Shown in pieces: positions 55,075 to 63,003 of a stretch of 64,000 bases of DNA. The stretch lies in assembly GCF_001514235.1 (NCBI RefSeq), contig NZ_KQ948926.1:429861-493860 (forward strand). Direction: 5' to 3'. The stretch's first letter is position 1; each line of letters begins with the position of its first letter. The notes under the pieces were generated by a model that searched no databases, was not told the DNA's origin, and saw nothing but the letters and a program-made list of their open reading frames with translations. A program made the position numbers and the translations under genes. Source of the DNA: Streptomyces caeruleatus. Its GTDB lineage: Bacteria > Actinomycetota > Actinomycetes > Streptomycetales > Streptomycetaceae.

Positions 55075-55413
55075 CTAAGCCTCCGCGCAGAGGACCAGCC
55101 CGGCCCTGTGCAGGACGTTCAGCGCGCTCACGCGGTCGGCGTTCTCCACCAGACCGCGCGGGCAGGTGCGGGAGGTGTTGCGGGCGTCCACCGGGATCGC
55201 GCGGCGACCGGCACTCTCAGCCTTGTTCGCCAGGTCCTTGGGCTGCGCGGATTGGTCCCCGTACCTGGTGCTCCTCTTCGAGCTGTGCCGGTAGGCATCC
55301 CGGCGTTCCTGCAGGGCTCCGTTGTAGAGCGAGCAGTGATCGGCCGGCATGGCCCGCAGCAAGGCTTCCTGACCGGCGGTCGGCCTGAGCAGGAACTTGT
55401 AGGCACGTGTCAG
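55075..55413 (-). pseudogene. TnpB remnant with internal deletions
   Basis: The frame encodes about 112 residues. The start LTRAYKFLLRPTAGQEAL and DHCSLYNGALQERRDAYRH is the N-terminus of an IS605-family TnpB. After GDQSAQ the sequence jumps to ANKAESAGRRAIPVDARNTS, which belongs near the C-terminus, so about 250 residues including the RuvC-like core are missing. A second gap removes the zinc-ribbon (SRTCPRG then VENADRVSALNVL). All joins keep the frame, leaving an open mini-TnpB without catalytic residues. The initiation codon is CTG, overlapping the TnpA stop. Confidence 0.8.
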
Positions 55414-55669
55414 CCCTGCGCCCCTTTGCCCTTCTTCCAGGGGCGCTCCCACTGGGTGTTGATGTACTTCTCCACCATCGTCGCGCTTACCGTGCCGGCC
55501 GAGGCGGCGAAGTACGACGACGACCACAGCGTGGGCATCCGTGACTTCAGATGCGGGAACTCGGTCCGCAGGACGCGGGAAGTGAAGCCCTTGAACTGGT
55601 TCGCGACATACGAGGCGGACGACTTCGGATCGTGCTTGACGAAGAGGTGCACGTGGTCCGGCACTTCAC
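55410..55669 (-). pseudogene. IS200/IS605 TnpA transposase, 5'-truncated
   Basis: The remaining 86 residues begin inside the conserved HUH motif region (GEVPDHVHLFVKHDPKSS) and continue through YVANQFKGFTSRVLR, SSSYFAASAG and MVEKYINTQ, which contains the catalytic Tyr. The first 50 or so residues of a normal 130-150-residue TnpA are missing. Homology stops at 55669, exactly where the hairpin at 55670-55695 begins. It cannot be functional by itself. Confidence 0.85.
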
Positions 55670-55695
55670 CCCGCCATACATATGTGCATGGCGGG
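55670..55695. repeat. Inverted copy of the transporter-operon terminator core
   Basis: CCCGCCAT (55670-55677) and ATGGCGGG (55688-55695) enclose a 10-nt loop. The reverse complement of the whole 26 bp differs from 53065-53090 at only two loop positions. It adjoins the truncation point of TnpA. Confidence 0.85.
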
Positions 55696-55771
55696 ATGCG
55701 TGGCTTCCGGCGCGATCATCACTGTCGCCCGGCGGCCGTTGAGTGCCGCCTTCTCATGAAGAGAGCAACGC

Positions 55772-56437
55772 ATGAAGGTGAAGAAGAGGCTCCTCGCGGT
55801 GGTACCGCTGGCCCTGACGATGGTCGTCGGTGTGAACACGGAGGCGAACGCGGCCGACACCGCCAAGCACTGGTCGACCAGGACGTACAGCGGCGGTTTC
55901 TCCGCCTGGTCCGCACCGCTGGGCCGATGCGTCTCACTCAGCGTCACCGGACAGATGCAGTACCGCTGGTGGCTCAAGCAGCCCCACGGCAACCGCAAGG
56001 ACGTCTGGATCGATCAGGTCAAGCTGAAAAACCCGCAACTGAAGATGATCGTCAGGGGTCAGTGCAACGGCGGCCACGCGGCGTACCGGAACGTGGACAG
56101 CATCAAGATGTCGCAGTACATCTACGACCGCGGGTGCAAGACCTCCACGGCCATCACCGTCAACGCCCCGTTCGCCATCGGCGTCACGCCGACCAGGGAG
56201 TGCGGCCGTTTCAAGGTGGCCAAGGCGTCGTCTGCGTGGAACAGGAAGGACCACGCCTACGTCCAGAACAACACCGGCACTCCCGTCACCTTCAAGCCGG
56301 ACAACTGGGACGCCACCCCCCACCCGGGTCACAAGCAGATCTGCCTGCGGAACGACCTGTCCGCCCGGGTGGTCCTGGGCCGCCAGGACGACGCGTTCAG
56401 CAAGTCCATCAGCGTCTGCGCCGCGGTTTTCCACTAG
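55772..56437 (+). CDS. Secreted Cys-containing protein of unknown function
   Basis: The protein is 221 residues. A Sec signal peptide (basic MKVKKR, hydrophobic core, cleavage at ANA-AD near residue 27) leads to a mature protein with six Cys (GRCVSL, RGQCNGG, DRGCKTS, RECGRF, KQICLRN, SVCAAVF), enough for three disulphides. It is Trp/Tyr/Lys-rich and basic. I recognise no family. GAGAG precedes the ATG. It is isolated between the IS remnant and the disrupted methyltransferase, with its own strong terminator, and could be a small secreted effector or structural protein. Confidence 0.75.
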   Translation: MKVKKRLLAVVPLALTMVVGVNTEANAADTAKHWSTRTYSGGFSAWSAPLGRCVSLSVTGQMQYRWWLKQPHGNRKDVWIDQVKLKNPQLKMIVRGQCNGGHAAYRNVDSIKMSQYIYDRGCKTSTAITVNAPFAIGVTPTRECGRFKVAKASSAWNRKDHAYVQNNTGTPVTFKPDNWDATPHPGHKQICLRNDLSARVVLGRQDDAFSKSISVCAAVFH

Positions 56438-56459
56438 GACAGCGTCCGGCTTTCACAAA

Positions 56460-56492
56460 GAGGCGGTAGGGGATCCCCGTACCGCCTCTTTC
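56460..56492 (+). terminator. Terminator of the secreted protein gene
   Basis: AAGAGGCGGTA (56460-56470) pairs perfectly with TACCGCCTCTT (56482-56492) around an 11-nt loop, 22 nt after the stop. The descending arm ends in TTT. Confidence 0.92.
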
Positions 56493-56729
56493 GCATGGTT
56501 CACCAAGGCAGCAGCTGACTTGGAGACGCAGGTGGGCTTCCAGCTGGGCGCCACTGTCCGTGGACTGGACGTTCAGGGTGCGGTTCATTGCAAGAGATGC
56601 TGAAGACGGCACCGCCGGCCGCCTCACCTTTGATGCACTCGATCCGCGCGGGCGTCGGCCTTCGCGGGCATCACATGGAAGGCGAGCACCACCCCTACGA
56701 GCCTTGGAAACAGGCCTCGCTTACGGGCC

Positions 56730-57143
56730 CTACTTCAGCGCCAGCAACAGCGTGTCCGAAGGCGAGCACCACACCGGCCGCGCCTCCCCGAACCCCTTCT
56801 CGCGGAGCACGCGCGCGTGCCACTCGGCGGACGGCATGTCGCCGTCGGCGTGCTCGCCGTAGATCGCGAAGCGCCGGGCCGTGGGTTCGGCGAGGACCGG
56901 GTCCTGCGCCGCCAGCCGCCACCACTCGGACCAGTCGAGGGCGCCGTCCGCCTTGGCCTGATCCATGCGGGCGTGGCGCAGGGCGCGCTCGGCCGCGTTG
57001 ATCCGGGGCGTCGAGTCGTCGATCATGTGGTCCGCGTTCAGGAACACACCGCCGTCGCGGACCAGCTCCGCGATCTGACCGTAGAGGGCCGCGAGGGGTT
57101 CACGGTGCAGCCAGTGCAGGGCCGTGGCGGTGAGGAGCGCTCC
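56730..57143 (-). pseudogene. SAM-dependent methyltransferase, 3' half only
   Basis: Open frame of about 137 codons encoding the C-terminal half of a class I methyltransferase: ALHWLHREPLAALYGQIAELV, then GGVFLNADHMIDD, DWSEWWRLAA and the end VWCSPSDTLLLALK. There is no N-terminal half with the SAM-binding glycine motif: an in-frame TAG stands at 57144-57146 and beyond it lies the serine recombinase region. The gene appears split by integration of the element; the first half should lie at the far end outside this window. Confidence 0.8.
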
Positions 57144-57180
57144 CTAAACGCACATGCGTGCGGAACGGAGAGCGGTCATC

Positions 57181-58710
57181 ATGGATCAGGTGATCACCAC
57201 CGACTATGACGGATGCGGGAAGTGCCTGGTAGGCGTACGGCGGCTCTCGCGGATGAAGGACGCGAGCAACAGCCCCGAGAAGCAGCTGAACCAGGTTCTG
57301 AGCGCGGCTGAGTCCGTCGGCGGTCACATCATCACGTGGGCCGATGACTGGGAAGTCTCGGGCGCTACAGACCCCCTCACGCGCCCGGGGCTCGGCCCGT
57401 GGCTCCGGGGCGAGGCAGGCCCGTACTCAGGGATCGTGGGCGCCGCCGTCGACCGGATCGGCCGCAACCAGCGGGACGTGTTGAACACCGCCTACACGAT
57501 CCACGAGTCCGGCCGCCTGCTGATCACGCACGGGCATGACGGGCCGTGGGATCTGGACGACCCCACCGACGAGATGCGCCTTTCCATGGAATCCTTCGGC
57601 GCACAACTGGAGTTGAGGGCGGCTCAGAAGCGCAATCGAGAGGAAACAGAGCGAGCGCGCGCCAACGGAACACCGAAGCAGAAGAACCAATACGGCTACC
57701 GCTACGTGCGACTCACCCCCGACGGGAAGGTCGATCACGTAGAGGTCGACACTGTTCCGGCTGACATTCTCCGAACTGCCGCCGAACGCATCCTTGTCGA
57801 CGAAACAGGAGAGATCACGGTGCACACTGAGGCGGCACGCCTCAGCCGGGAAGGCGTACCGACCCCGGAGGATTACCGCGCCATTCAGAAGGGCCGAAAG
57901 CCCAAGGGATTCCGATGGAATGCAAAGACCCTAAAAAGGCTTCTCGTCAGCGAGGGGTCCTTGGGGTACTTGATGCACAAAGGCCGCCCGGTAATCGGGC
58001 CAGACGGCCACCCCAGGCGCCTAGCTGATCCATTGTGGGACCGAGCGACTCGGGACGCCCTGATCAAAAAGACGGCCCCTAAGCGCGAAGTAACCGAAGC
58101 GCAGCGCCGAGCCCCGAGGACAACTTATCTCGCCTCCGGCCGTAGCTATTGCGGAAACTGTGGACAACCCCTACACATTCTGTCCCGAACGACCCAGCAC
58201 AACGCTTACGGTTGCGATGGGCGCGTTCTCGGCGTTGTCGCTTCAAAGGACTGCTCACCCGCACCGACCATGTCCATTCCGAAGCTCGACAAAATTCTGA
58301 CCGCCTGGTTCCTGGAGAGGTACGGAAACGGTCAGGTCATGAAGCGCCAATACGACCCCGGCACCGGCTATGCCGCACGAATTGCCGAACTAGAGGCAGA
58401 TCGAAAGCGTCTCCGGGACGACCGTTCAGCAGGCCTCTACGATTCCGAGGACGATGCGGAATGGTACCGGGAAGAGTACGCCCGCATGGGACGGGAAATT
58501 GTCGAGCTCAAGAAGCTCCCGGAGCGCCCCGCCGGAATGCGAATGGTACCCACCGGAAAGACCGTGAAGGATGAGTGGGCAGCAGCCCTCGACGACGCGG
58601 CCCGTCGTGAGCTTCTGAGCGGATTCAACGTACGCGTGACCCTGTTCCCCGCAGCGGTCAAGGAACGAGTCCGGATTACGGGAGTCGACCTTTGGAGCCA
58701 AGCCGCCTAA
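57181..58710 (+). CDS. Large serine recombinase (integrase)
   Basis: The protein is 509 residues. Residues 15-160 are the resolvase-type catalytic domain (VGVRRLSRMKDASNSPEKQ, nucleophile Ser23; GIVGAAVDRIGRNQRDV with the conserved Arg). A recombinase domain follows (NQYGYRYVRLTPDGKVD; KTLKRLLVSEGSLGYLMHKGRP), then a zinc ribbon (SYCGNCGQ and a later GCDG/DCSPAP pair) and a C-terminal coiled coil. It integrates the element without accessory proteins. The ATG at 57181 has GGAGAG 11 nt upstream. It reads inward from the presumed attL site, next to the disrupted methyltransferase. Confidence 0.93.
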   Translation: MDQVITTDYDGCGKCLVGVRRLSRMKDASNSPEKQLNQVLSAAESVGGHIITWADDWEVSGATDPLTRPGLGPWLRGEAGPYSGIVGAAVDRIGRNQRDVLNTAYTIHESGRLLITHGHDGPWDLDDPTDEMRLSMESFGAQLELRAAQKRNREETERARANGTPKQKNQYGYRYVRLTPDGKVDHVEVDTVPADILRTAAERILVDETGEITVHTEAARLSREGVPTPEDYRAIQKGRKPKGFRWNAKTLKRLLVSEGSLGYLMHKGRPVIGPDGHPRRLADPLWDRATRDALIKKTAPKREVTEAQRRAPRTTYLASGRSYCGNCGQPLHILSRTTQHNAYGCDGRVLGVVASKDCSPAPTMSIPKLDKILTAWFLERYGNGQVMKRQYDPGTGYAARIAELEADRKRLRDDRSAGLYDSEDDAEWYREEYARMGREIVELKKLPERPAGMRMVPTGKTVKDEWAAALDDAARRELLSGFNVRVTLFPAAVKERVRITGVDLWSQAA

Positions 58711-58789
58711 TACCTCACAACCCATAAGATCACGAGTGATCCCCAGCGAGGACACCAACTCGCCGGGGCTCACTTGCACCCAAAAGACC

Positions 58790-59240
58790 TTAAACACCCG
58801 AGGTCAGCAATTCGATTGAAGGCAAAATATAGAGAACCGTTAGGCCCGTTCGCGTTTCGAATTCGACAGGCTTTAGCTTTAGTTCACATCGCACGGAATA
58901 GGGTTCCCCGGTAATCGACAACTGGGATATCTCTTCAGGATTCCACATGGCAGAACTAAAGAAGAACGACCCGATATCGATTTCTTCGGATAGAAAGAAG
59001 GTAATGCCCCCCGTCGACAGCATCGCTAACCAGAATCTCAACAGCAGGGGACTGCGTCAGCACTTCCCATTGACCATTATGGGAATCTTCGGCTCTCTGC
59101 ACGTCGCCACCCAGTCGCCGAGCTGCCGCCTGTGCCGCGTTCCGGGAATCTGTCGTTACCCGCCATTCGCGCAGAATATCAGTCCGGCCGTTTATTGGAC
59201 GATCCAAATGGAAGCACCCTGCGTGGCCCTTACGCGGCAT
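58790..59240 (-). pseudogene. RDF-like protein interrupted by a +1 frameshift
   Basis: Frame A (59240-58956) gives LREWRVTTDSRNAAQAAARR, QWEVLTQSPAVEILVSDAVD and then a spurious end. Frame B (from about 59010 to 58790) continues with ITFFLSEEIDIGSFFFSSAM and LKPVEFETRTGLTVLYILPS. The switch needs skipping one base within the G6 run (C6 on plus, 59007-59012). The joined product of about 149 residues resembles, as I recall them, the recombination-directionality-like factors of actinobacterial elements, shortened in the middle. ATG 59240 overlaps the rep stop region by 11 nt. It may be a broken gene, programmed frameshift or sequencing error. Confidence 0.6.
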
Positions 59241-60681
59241 ACTTCCACCCCTCGGCGATCATGTCTCTTCTGATTTCACGGAGGGCGGCGAGATCTTCGG
59301 CTATGCCGACTGCGACGTCGGATTCGGCCGGGGAGTGTCCGGAGCCGATGTAGCGCCAGGCGGATTCGGTGACGGTGTCACTGTCTTCCAGGACGAGGGG
59401 GCCGCCGCCACTCTGGTGTTCCGCGCGGACGGCGCGGAGTGCTCCGTATGTGGTGGAGTACTGGCGGGATTTGGTGAGGACGTGGCCCCGGTAGCCGAGC
59501 GTGTGTGCCCAGGCCCGGAGCCTGAGTTCCTCCAGTTCCACCAGGCCGCCCAGGCGCCAGCAGGCAGCCATCAGGGCGCGTAGGTGGGCGTTGACCGGGG
59601 CGAGGCGGATGCTGTCGAAGTCTCGTATGCGGTAGTCGATGCCGCCAGCGTCGCCGACGCTCTTGGAGACGTATTTCGCGACGTAGGCCGCAACGGCGTT
59701 GTCCGTCACTGCCGATGATTCGGTGAATGCGTCGCTGCGGATCGGGTGGACGTCGAGCTGTTTCCCCCACTTGACGGCCCGCTCGCCGGTTGCCGGGGAG
59801 TAGGGCGTGTTCACCTCTACCAGGTCGGCAGCCGACCGCACGGCGCCTTCAAGGAGTTCGGTCGTGGCCCACGGTGGCGGAGGCGAGGAAGGGCCGTCAG
59901 GCCCGTCGAGCCGGATCACCGCATGGAAGTGCACGGCCCCGCGCTTCTGGTATTCGGCGACCTTCGCGAAGGACACCGTCAGGTGTTCACGCAGACGGGT
60001 TTGCGTGATCCCTGCGGCGGTCGCCAGATGCCGCCTGAGCATGTGGCAATAGCGGTTCCACAAGGTGCCGGCCGAAGCGTGCCACAGGACGTGTCCGGCG
60101 TAGTCGTAGCAGTCCGGGCAGAGCGGCTGGCCCACCGCGGAATCGGCGTCAGCGTGCTGGTGGCCACAGCCCAGGGGCCGCCCGTGTTCGCACATGCCGC
60201 CGTCTCGTCGAGGGCGACACACGGCCGTATCAGGGCCGCTGACGCGGTGCACGGCGCCGAACGAGGGGGCGGTGAGGGTGACGAAGAGCCGGGGGTGACG
60301 CTGCACGTCGTCTGTGACGCCCTTGCCGCCCAGGAGGCCGGAGCGGACCAGGTGGAACGTATCGCCCGCATGCAGATACGAGCACGGCTCACAGCGCGTC
60401 TCCCTGCGGTTGCGGCAGCGCACCGGCATACGACCTCCAGGTTCGTCCCTGGTGTCGTAGTGCCGCAGTACCTCACCCGTGACCGCGTCATGGGTGGTGG
60501 TGTGTCCGGCGAGGTAGATCGGGTGCGCGCACCCGCCAATGGACTTGATCTGTTCCAGCCAGCGCGGGAAACCAGGTTCGTGGACGAGCCGGATGAGATC
60601 ACGCTCGGTGGGTGACAGACGGCGCAGGCGCTCAGCCTCGCCGAGGACTGAGCGCCGCGCCTCGTTCGACAGCGGATACAC
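59230..60681 (-). CDS. Replication initiator protein (RepSA-like, HUH type)
   Basis: The protein is 483 residues. IKSIGGCAHPIYLAGHTTT is the typical opening of actinomycete plasmid/AICE replication initiators, with Cys pairs (CEPCSY, CPDCYDYAGH) for zinc. The HUH metal motif is GAVHFHAVIRLDG, and the catalytic Tyr is in AAYVAKYVSKS. It should nick one strand and start rolling-circle replication of the excised element. GTG at 60681 is preferred since GGGGG lies 7 nt upstream; the frame is open to 60735. It is divergent from the GntR gene over the three operator palindromes. Confidence 0.88.
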   Translation of the reverse strand: MYPLSNEARRSVLGEAERLRRLSPTERDLIRLVHEPGFPRWLEQIKSIGGCAHPIYLAGHTTTHDAVTGEVLRHYDTRDEPGGRMPVRCRNRRETRCEPCSYLHAGDTFHLVRSGLLGGKGVTDDVQRHPRLFVTLTAPSFGAVHRVSGPDTAVCRPRRDGGMCEHGRPLGCGHQHADADSAVGQPLCPDCYDYAGHVLWHASAGTLWNRYCHMLRRHLATAAGITQTRLREHLTVSFAKVAEYQKRGAVHFHAVIRLDGPDGPSSPPPPWATTELLEGAVRSAADLVEVNTPYSPATGERAVKWGKQLDVHPIRSDAFTESSAVTDNAVAAYVAKYVSKSVGDAGGIDYRIRDFDSIRLAPVNAHLRALMAACWRLGGLVELEELRLRAWAHTLGYRGHVLTKSRQYSTTYGALRAVRAEHQSGGGPLVLEDSDTVTESAWRYIGSGHSPAESDVAVGIAEDLAALREIRRDMIAEGWKYAA

Positions 60682-60746
60682 AGCAAGGCCCCCTTTCGCG
60701 AGGGACAGGCACAGCGGACACAGACCAACCCACACCCGGGCCAGCC

Positions 60747-60861
60747 ACTCATCCGGATGAGTTGGGCGGCCATCGTCACCCGGACATCACTTTTGAGTCA
60801 ACCACTTATCCGGATGAGTGGGGCGGCAGGTCAGAGGGCGACCACATATCCTCATGAGTGG
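60747..60861. promoter_or_regulatory. Three palindromic operators between rep and gntR
   Basis: ACTCATCCGGATGAGT (60747-60762) is a perfect 16-bp palindrome. CCACTTATCCGGATGAGTGG (60802-60821) and CCACATATCCTCATGAGTGG (60842-60861) are degenerate relatives. They lie between the divergent rep and GntR genes and are the likely binding sites of the GntR repressor, acting as the copy-control switch. Confidence 0.8.
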
Positions 60862-60944
60862 CCGCACCCGTCCACAGCACCGACAGCACCGACAGCACCG
60901 ACAGCAGCGCGGCACACCGACGCCACCCAAGGAGGGCATGAGCC

Positions 60945-61748
60945 ATGGCAGTGCGAGAGCACATCGAACGCGCCCCGTCCATGTACATGCAGGTGGCTCA
61001 GCGCATGGCCGAGGACATCCGCAAGGGCCGCTACCAGCCCGGAGACCTCCTGCCGTCCGAGAGCCAGATGGTCGAGATGTACGGAGTCGGCAAGCACACC
61101 GCGCGCAGCGCCGTGGCCGAGTTGCGTCGTATGGGGCTGGTCGAGTCGCAGCAGGGCAAGGGCAGCATCGTCCTTGCCGGTAGGGGGGATCTTCCGGTCA
61201 CCCGCCTGGATCGCTCCATCCGCCGTACAGCAAAGGGGAGTTGGAGCCTGCCAGGGATGACGGAGACGGAAGCGCCCACTGTCAGCAGGACGACGCTGGA
61301 CGGGCCGCCCGCAGTGCTGTTGGAGCAGCAGGACCAGGACGCGATCAGCGTCGACCGCACGCTGTACGACCTGGCGACCGGCGCCCGCATGGCACACCGT
61401 GTGCTGATCCCGCTTGCCACCGCAGCCGACGTTCCCACGCTCGCAGAGCAGCCCGACGCCGAGGTCGCCGACTTGTACCGGCAGCTGGCCGAAGCCGGAC
61501 TCACCCTTGCGTTCACCGAGCATGTCACCGCCCGCACCCCCTACCCGGACGAGCGCACAGCCCTCGGGCTCGGCGACGCAAGCCCCCTGCTGATCACCTA
61601 TCGCGTGACCGCCGATGCGGACCAGGAGCGCCCGCTGTTGTGTGAGGAGCTGAAGGCCCCCGCCGCTACCTGTCAGCTCACCTTTCCCGTGACGCCGACG
61701 AAGGCAGCCGCCCAGCGCAGCACCCGGCGCCGATCCCGATCGGAGTGA
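60945..61748 (+). CDS. GntR/UTRA family regulator (KorSA-like)
   Basis: The protein is 267 residues. The N-terminal winged helix is MAEDIRKGRYQPGDLLPSES through HTARSAVAELRRMGLV, followed by a UTRA ligand-binding domain (DGPPAVLLEQQDQDAISVDR; EHVTARTPYPDERTALGL; LLITYRVTADAD). Elements like pSAM2 use a GntR protein (KorSA) to silence their replication and excision operon, and this gene occupies the same place, divergent from rep. AAGGAGGG precedes the ATG. The ligand is unknown. Confidence 0.88.
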   Translation: MAVREHIERAPSMYMQVAQRMAEDIRKGRYQPGDLLPSESQMVEMYGVGKHTARSAVAELRRMGLVESQQGKGSIVLAGRGDLPVTRLDRSIRRTAKGSWSLPGMTETEAPTVSRTTLDGPPAVLLEQQDQDAISVDRTLYDLATGARMAHRVLIPLATAADVPTLAEQPDAEVADLYRQLAEAGLTLAFTEHVTARTPYPDERTALGLGDASPLLITYRVTADADQERPLLCEELKAPAATCQLTFPVTPTKAAAQRSTRRRSRSE

Positions 61749-62281
61749 CTTCTCTTTACTTGTTCAAGGGCGCGCCTTCGGCGCGCCGGGCGGCCTTGGC
61801 CGCCTCGGCCGGGCATGCGGCCTTCGGCCGGTCCCGTCCGGACGGCCAACCGCCCGACACCCCCAGTCCGACCCGGACCAAGCAGAGAAACCCCTGCGTG
61901 ATCGTCGCGAGTGTGACTAGCCGTCTGTCCCGTCAGTCACCGGGAAGGCGAGCAACACGACCGACACGGCCCACGCTCTACGGCACGGGCGCCAGCTCCG
62001 CTCGCTCACACGCTGGGTTCTCCAAGGGATGCCAGCCCCGCCCACCGTCCTGCACAAGGCCAGGACAAACATCCATCAGGCCGGTGGTACCAGGGACGCT
62101 ATAGCGCGCCCCTGGACCCCGCCCAGCGTGGCAACCTCACGCGCGAATGCGAGTTTCGTCGTAGCTGATGTCCGTGCGCGCGTGAGGTCACCACGCACGT
62201 GACCTGCACCTTTCCCTCGTCGAGGGGTACTGATTCGGCCGCCCGCCATGCGCCGGCGAACGCTCGTCCAGGGCGCCGCAG
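61749..62281. other. Non-coding region with stem-loops
   Basis: This stretch contains no convincing gene. GGCGCGCC-TTC-GGCGCGCC (61769-61787), 20 nt after the GntR stop, is a likely terminator, with further GC hairpins to about 61830. A perfect 12-bp inverted repeat, ACCTCACGCGCG (62134-62145) and CGCGCGTGAGGT (62177-62188), encloses 31 nt and is a candidate cis site for replication or transfer. Confidence 0.6.
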
Positions 62282-62398
62282 TCCCCTTGCCCGGACTCGA
62301 ACCGGGGTCTCTCCCGGGCGCTGCGGTGGTCTCGCGCGCCAGCGACGTTAAGTCGCCTCAAGGAGCAAGGAGGCTCTTCCTGACTGAGCTACAAGGGG
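62282..62398 (-). tRNA. tRNA-like gene with aberrant central region
   Basis: Read on the minus strand, CCCCTTG (62398-62392) pairs with CAAGGGG (acceptor, discriminator A, no CCA). TA and a normal D arm (GCTC-AGTCAGGAA-GAGC) follow, and near the end there is a normal T arm (CCCGG-TTCGAGT-CCGGG). Between the D and T arms are 66 nt, where 23-40 are expected. A hairpin GGCGA-CTTAACG-TCGCT can be drawn there with a UAA anticodon (Leu, UUA), resembling the bldA arm, but the lengths on both sides are wrong. It may be a tRNA with insertions, a pseudo-tRNA or a tRNA-mimic. Confidence 0.5.
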
Positions 62399-62599
62399 AT
62401 GGTGCCCGTGTCCGGGTTCGGACCGGATGGCAGCCGACGCGGCCGTTGGATGTTCGCGATTCGACTGCGGTTCACGGGCCCTCCATCGGTCAACGAGAGA
62501 CCCTGGTTGGGGATCGCCCACCAGGACCACCGACAGAGGAAGTGGAACCCGCTCCGACCGGAGATGGGGGGAAGGGGATCATCCGGCCAGAGCGGGGGC

Positions 62600-62776
62600 C
62601 TACGGGGACCTGGTGCCACTCACGATGGCCGACACGATGACGGTGACTGCGGACCCCCAGATCACCAGAAGCAGCACCCCGCCCCAGAAAGGGCCGTCGG
62701 CGCTGAAGCGCCAGGTTCGTAACCGGCGATGGGTACCGGTCGTCCGGTAGTCGAGTTGCGGAGGCCACTTGGTCAT
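62600..62776 (-). CDS. Small single-pass membrane protein of the element
   Basis: The protein is 58 residues, too short to be noticed easily. The N-terminus (MTKWPPQLDYRTTGTHRRLR) is basic and a single hydrophobic helix (GGVLLLVIWGSAVTVIVSAI) lies near the C-terminus. It is the last gene of the five-gene chain; its ATG overlaps the upstream stop (ATGA at 62773-62776). Small membrane proteins of this kind are common in AICE spread operons; Spd-like function is a guess. Confidence 0.7.
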   Translation of the reverse strand: MTKWPPQLDYRTTGTHRRLRTWRFSADGPFWGGVLLLVIWGSAVTVIVSAIVSGTRSP

Positions 62777-63003
62777 CGCTCAGCCGCCTTTCCTGAGGTC
62801 TGCGCGGAGGCCGCGCGTTGCGTCCGCCGGTCGTCCGGGTGGCCATGGATCATGTGTGCGTGTGCGGCACGCACGACGTTGCCCGCTGCCTGCGGATCAC
62901 CCAGCAGAACGGCCGCCCCCAGCACCTCGCGGAGCCCTGCACACAGCGGGCAGCTTTGGGGGTCCACCAAGCCAGGGCGAGGGGTCTTCAGGTCAGTGGT
63001 CAC
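62773..63003 (-). CDS. Small Cys/His-containing protein of the element
   Basis: The protein is 76 residues. The motif CPLC near residue 17 and the later AHAHMIHGH form a possible C2H2 zinc site; a helix (LREVLGAAVLLGDPQAAGNV) separates them. The GTG at 63003 overlaps the upstream stop (GTGA), which is preferred over the GTG at 63012. Genes like this recur in Streptomyces AICEs but have no assigned function. Confidence 0.7.
   Translation of the reverse strand: MTTDLKTPRPGLVDPQSCPLCAGLREVLGAAVLLGDPQAAGNVVRAAHAHMIHGHPDDRRTQRAASAQTSGKAAER

Noticed and set aside
61745..62104. 119-codon plus-strand frame after gntR
   Set aside because: It runs through stem-loops, is Arg/Ser/Pro-rich without codon bias and has no ribosome site.
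62282..62398. Calling the tRNA-like gene bldA
   Set aside because: The anticodon hairpin is similar, but the D-arm to anticodon and variable-region lengths do not fit a Leu tRNA.
62399..62599. Short GTG frame ending in the tRNA-like acceptor arm
   Set aside because: About 28 codons, its stop lies inside the tRNA-like gene, and it has no recognisable product.
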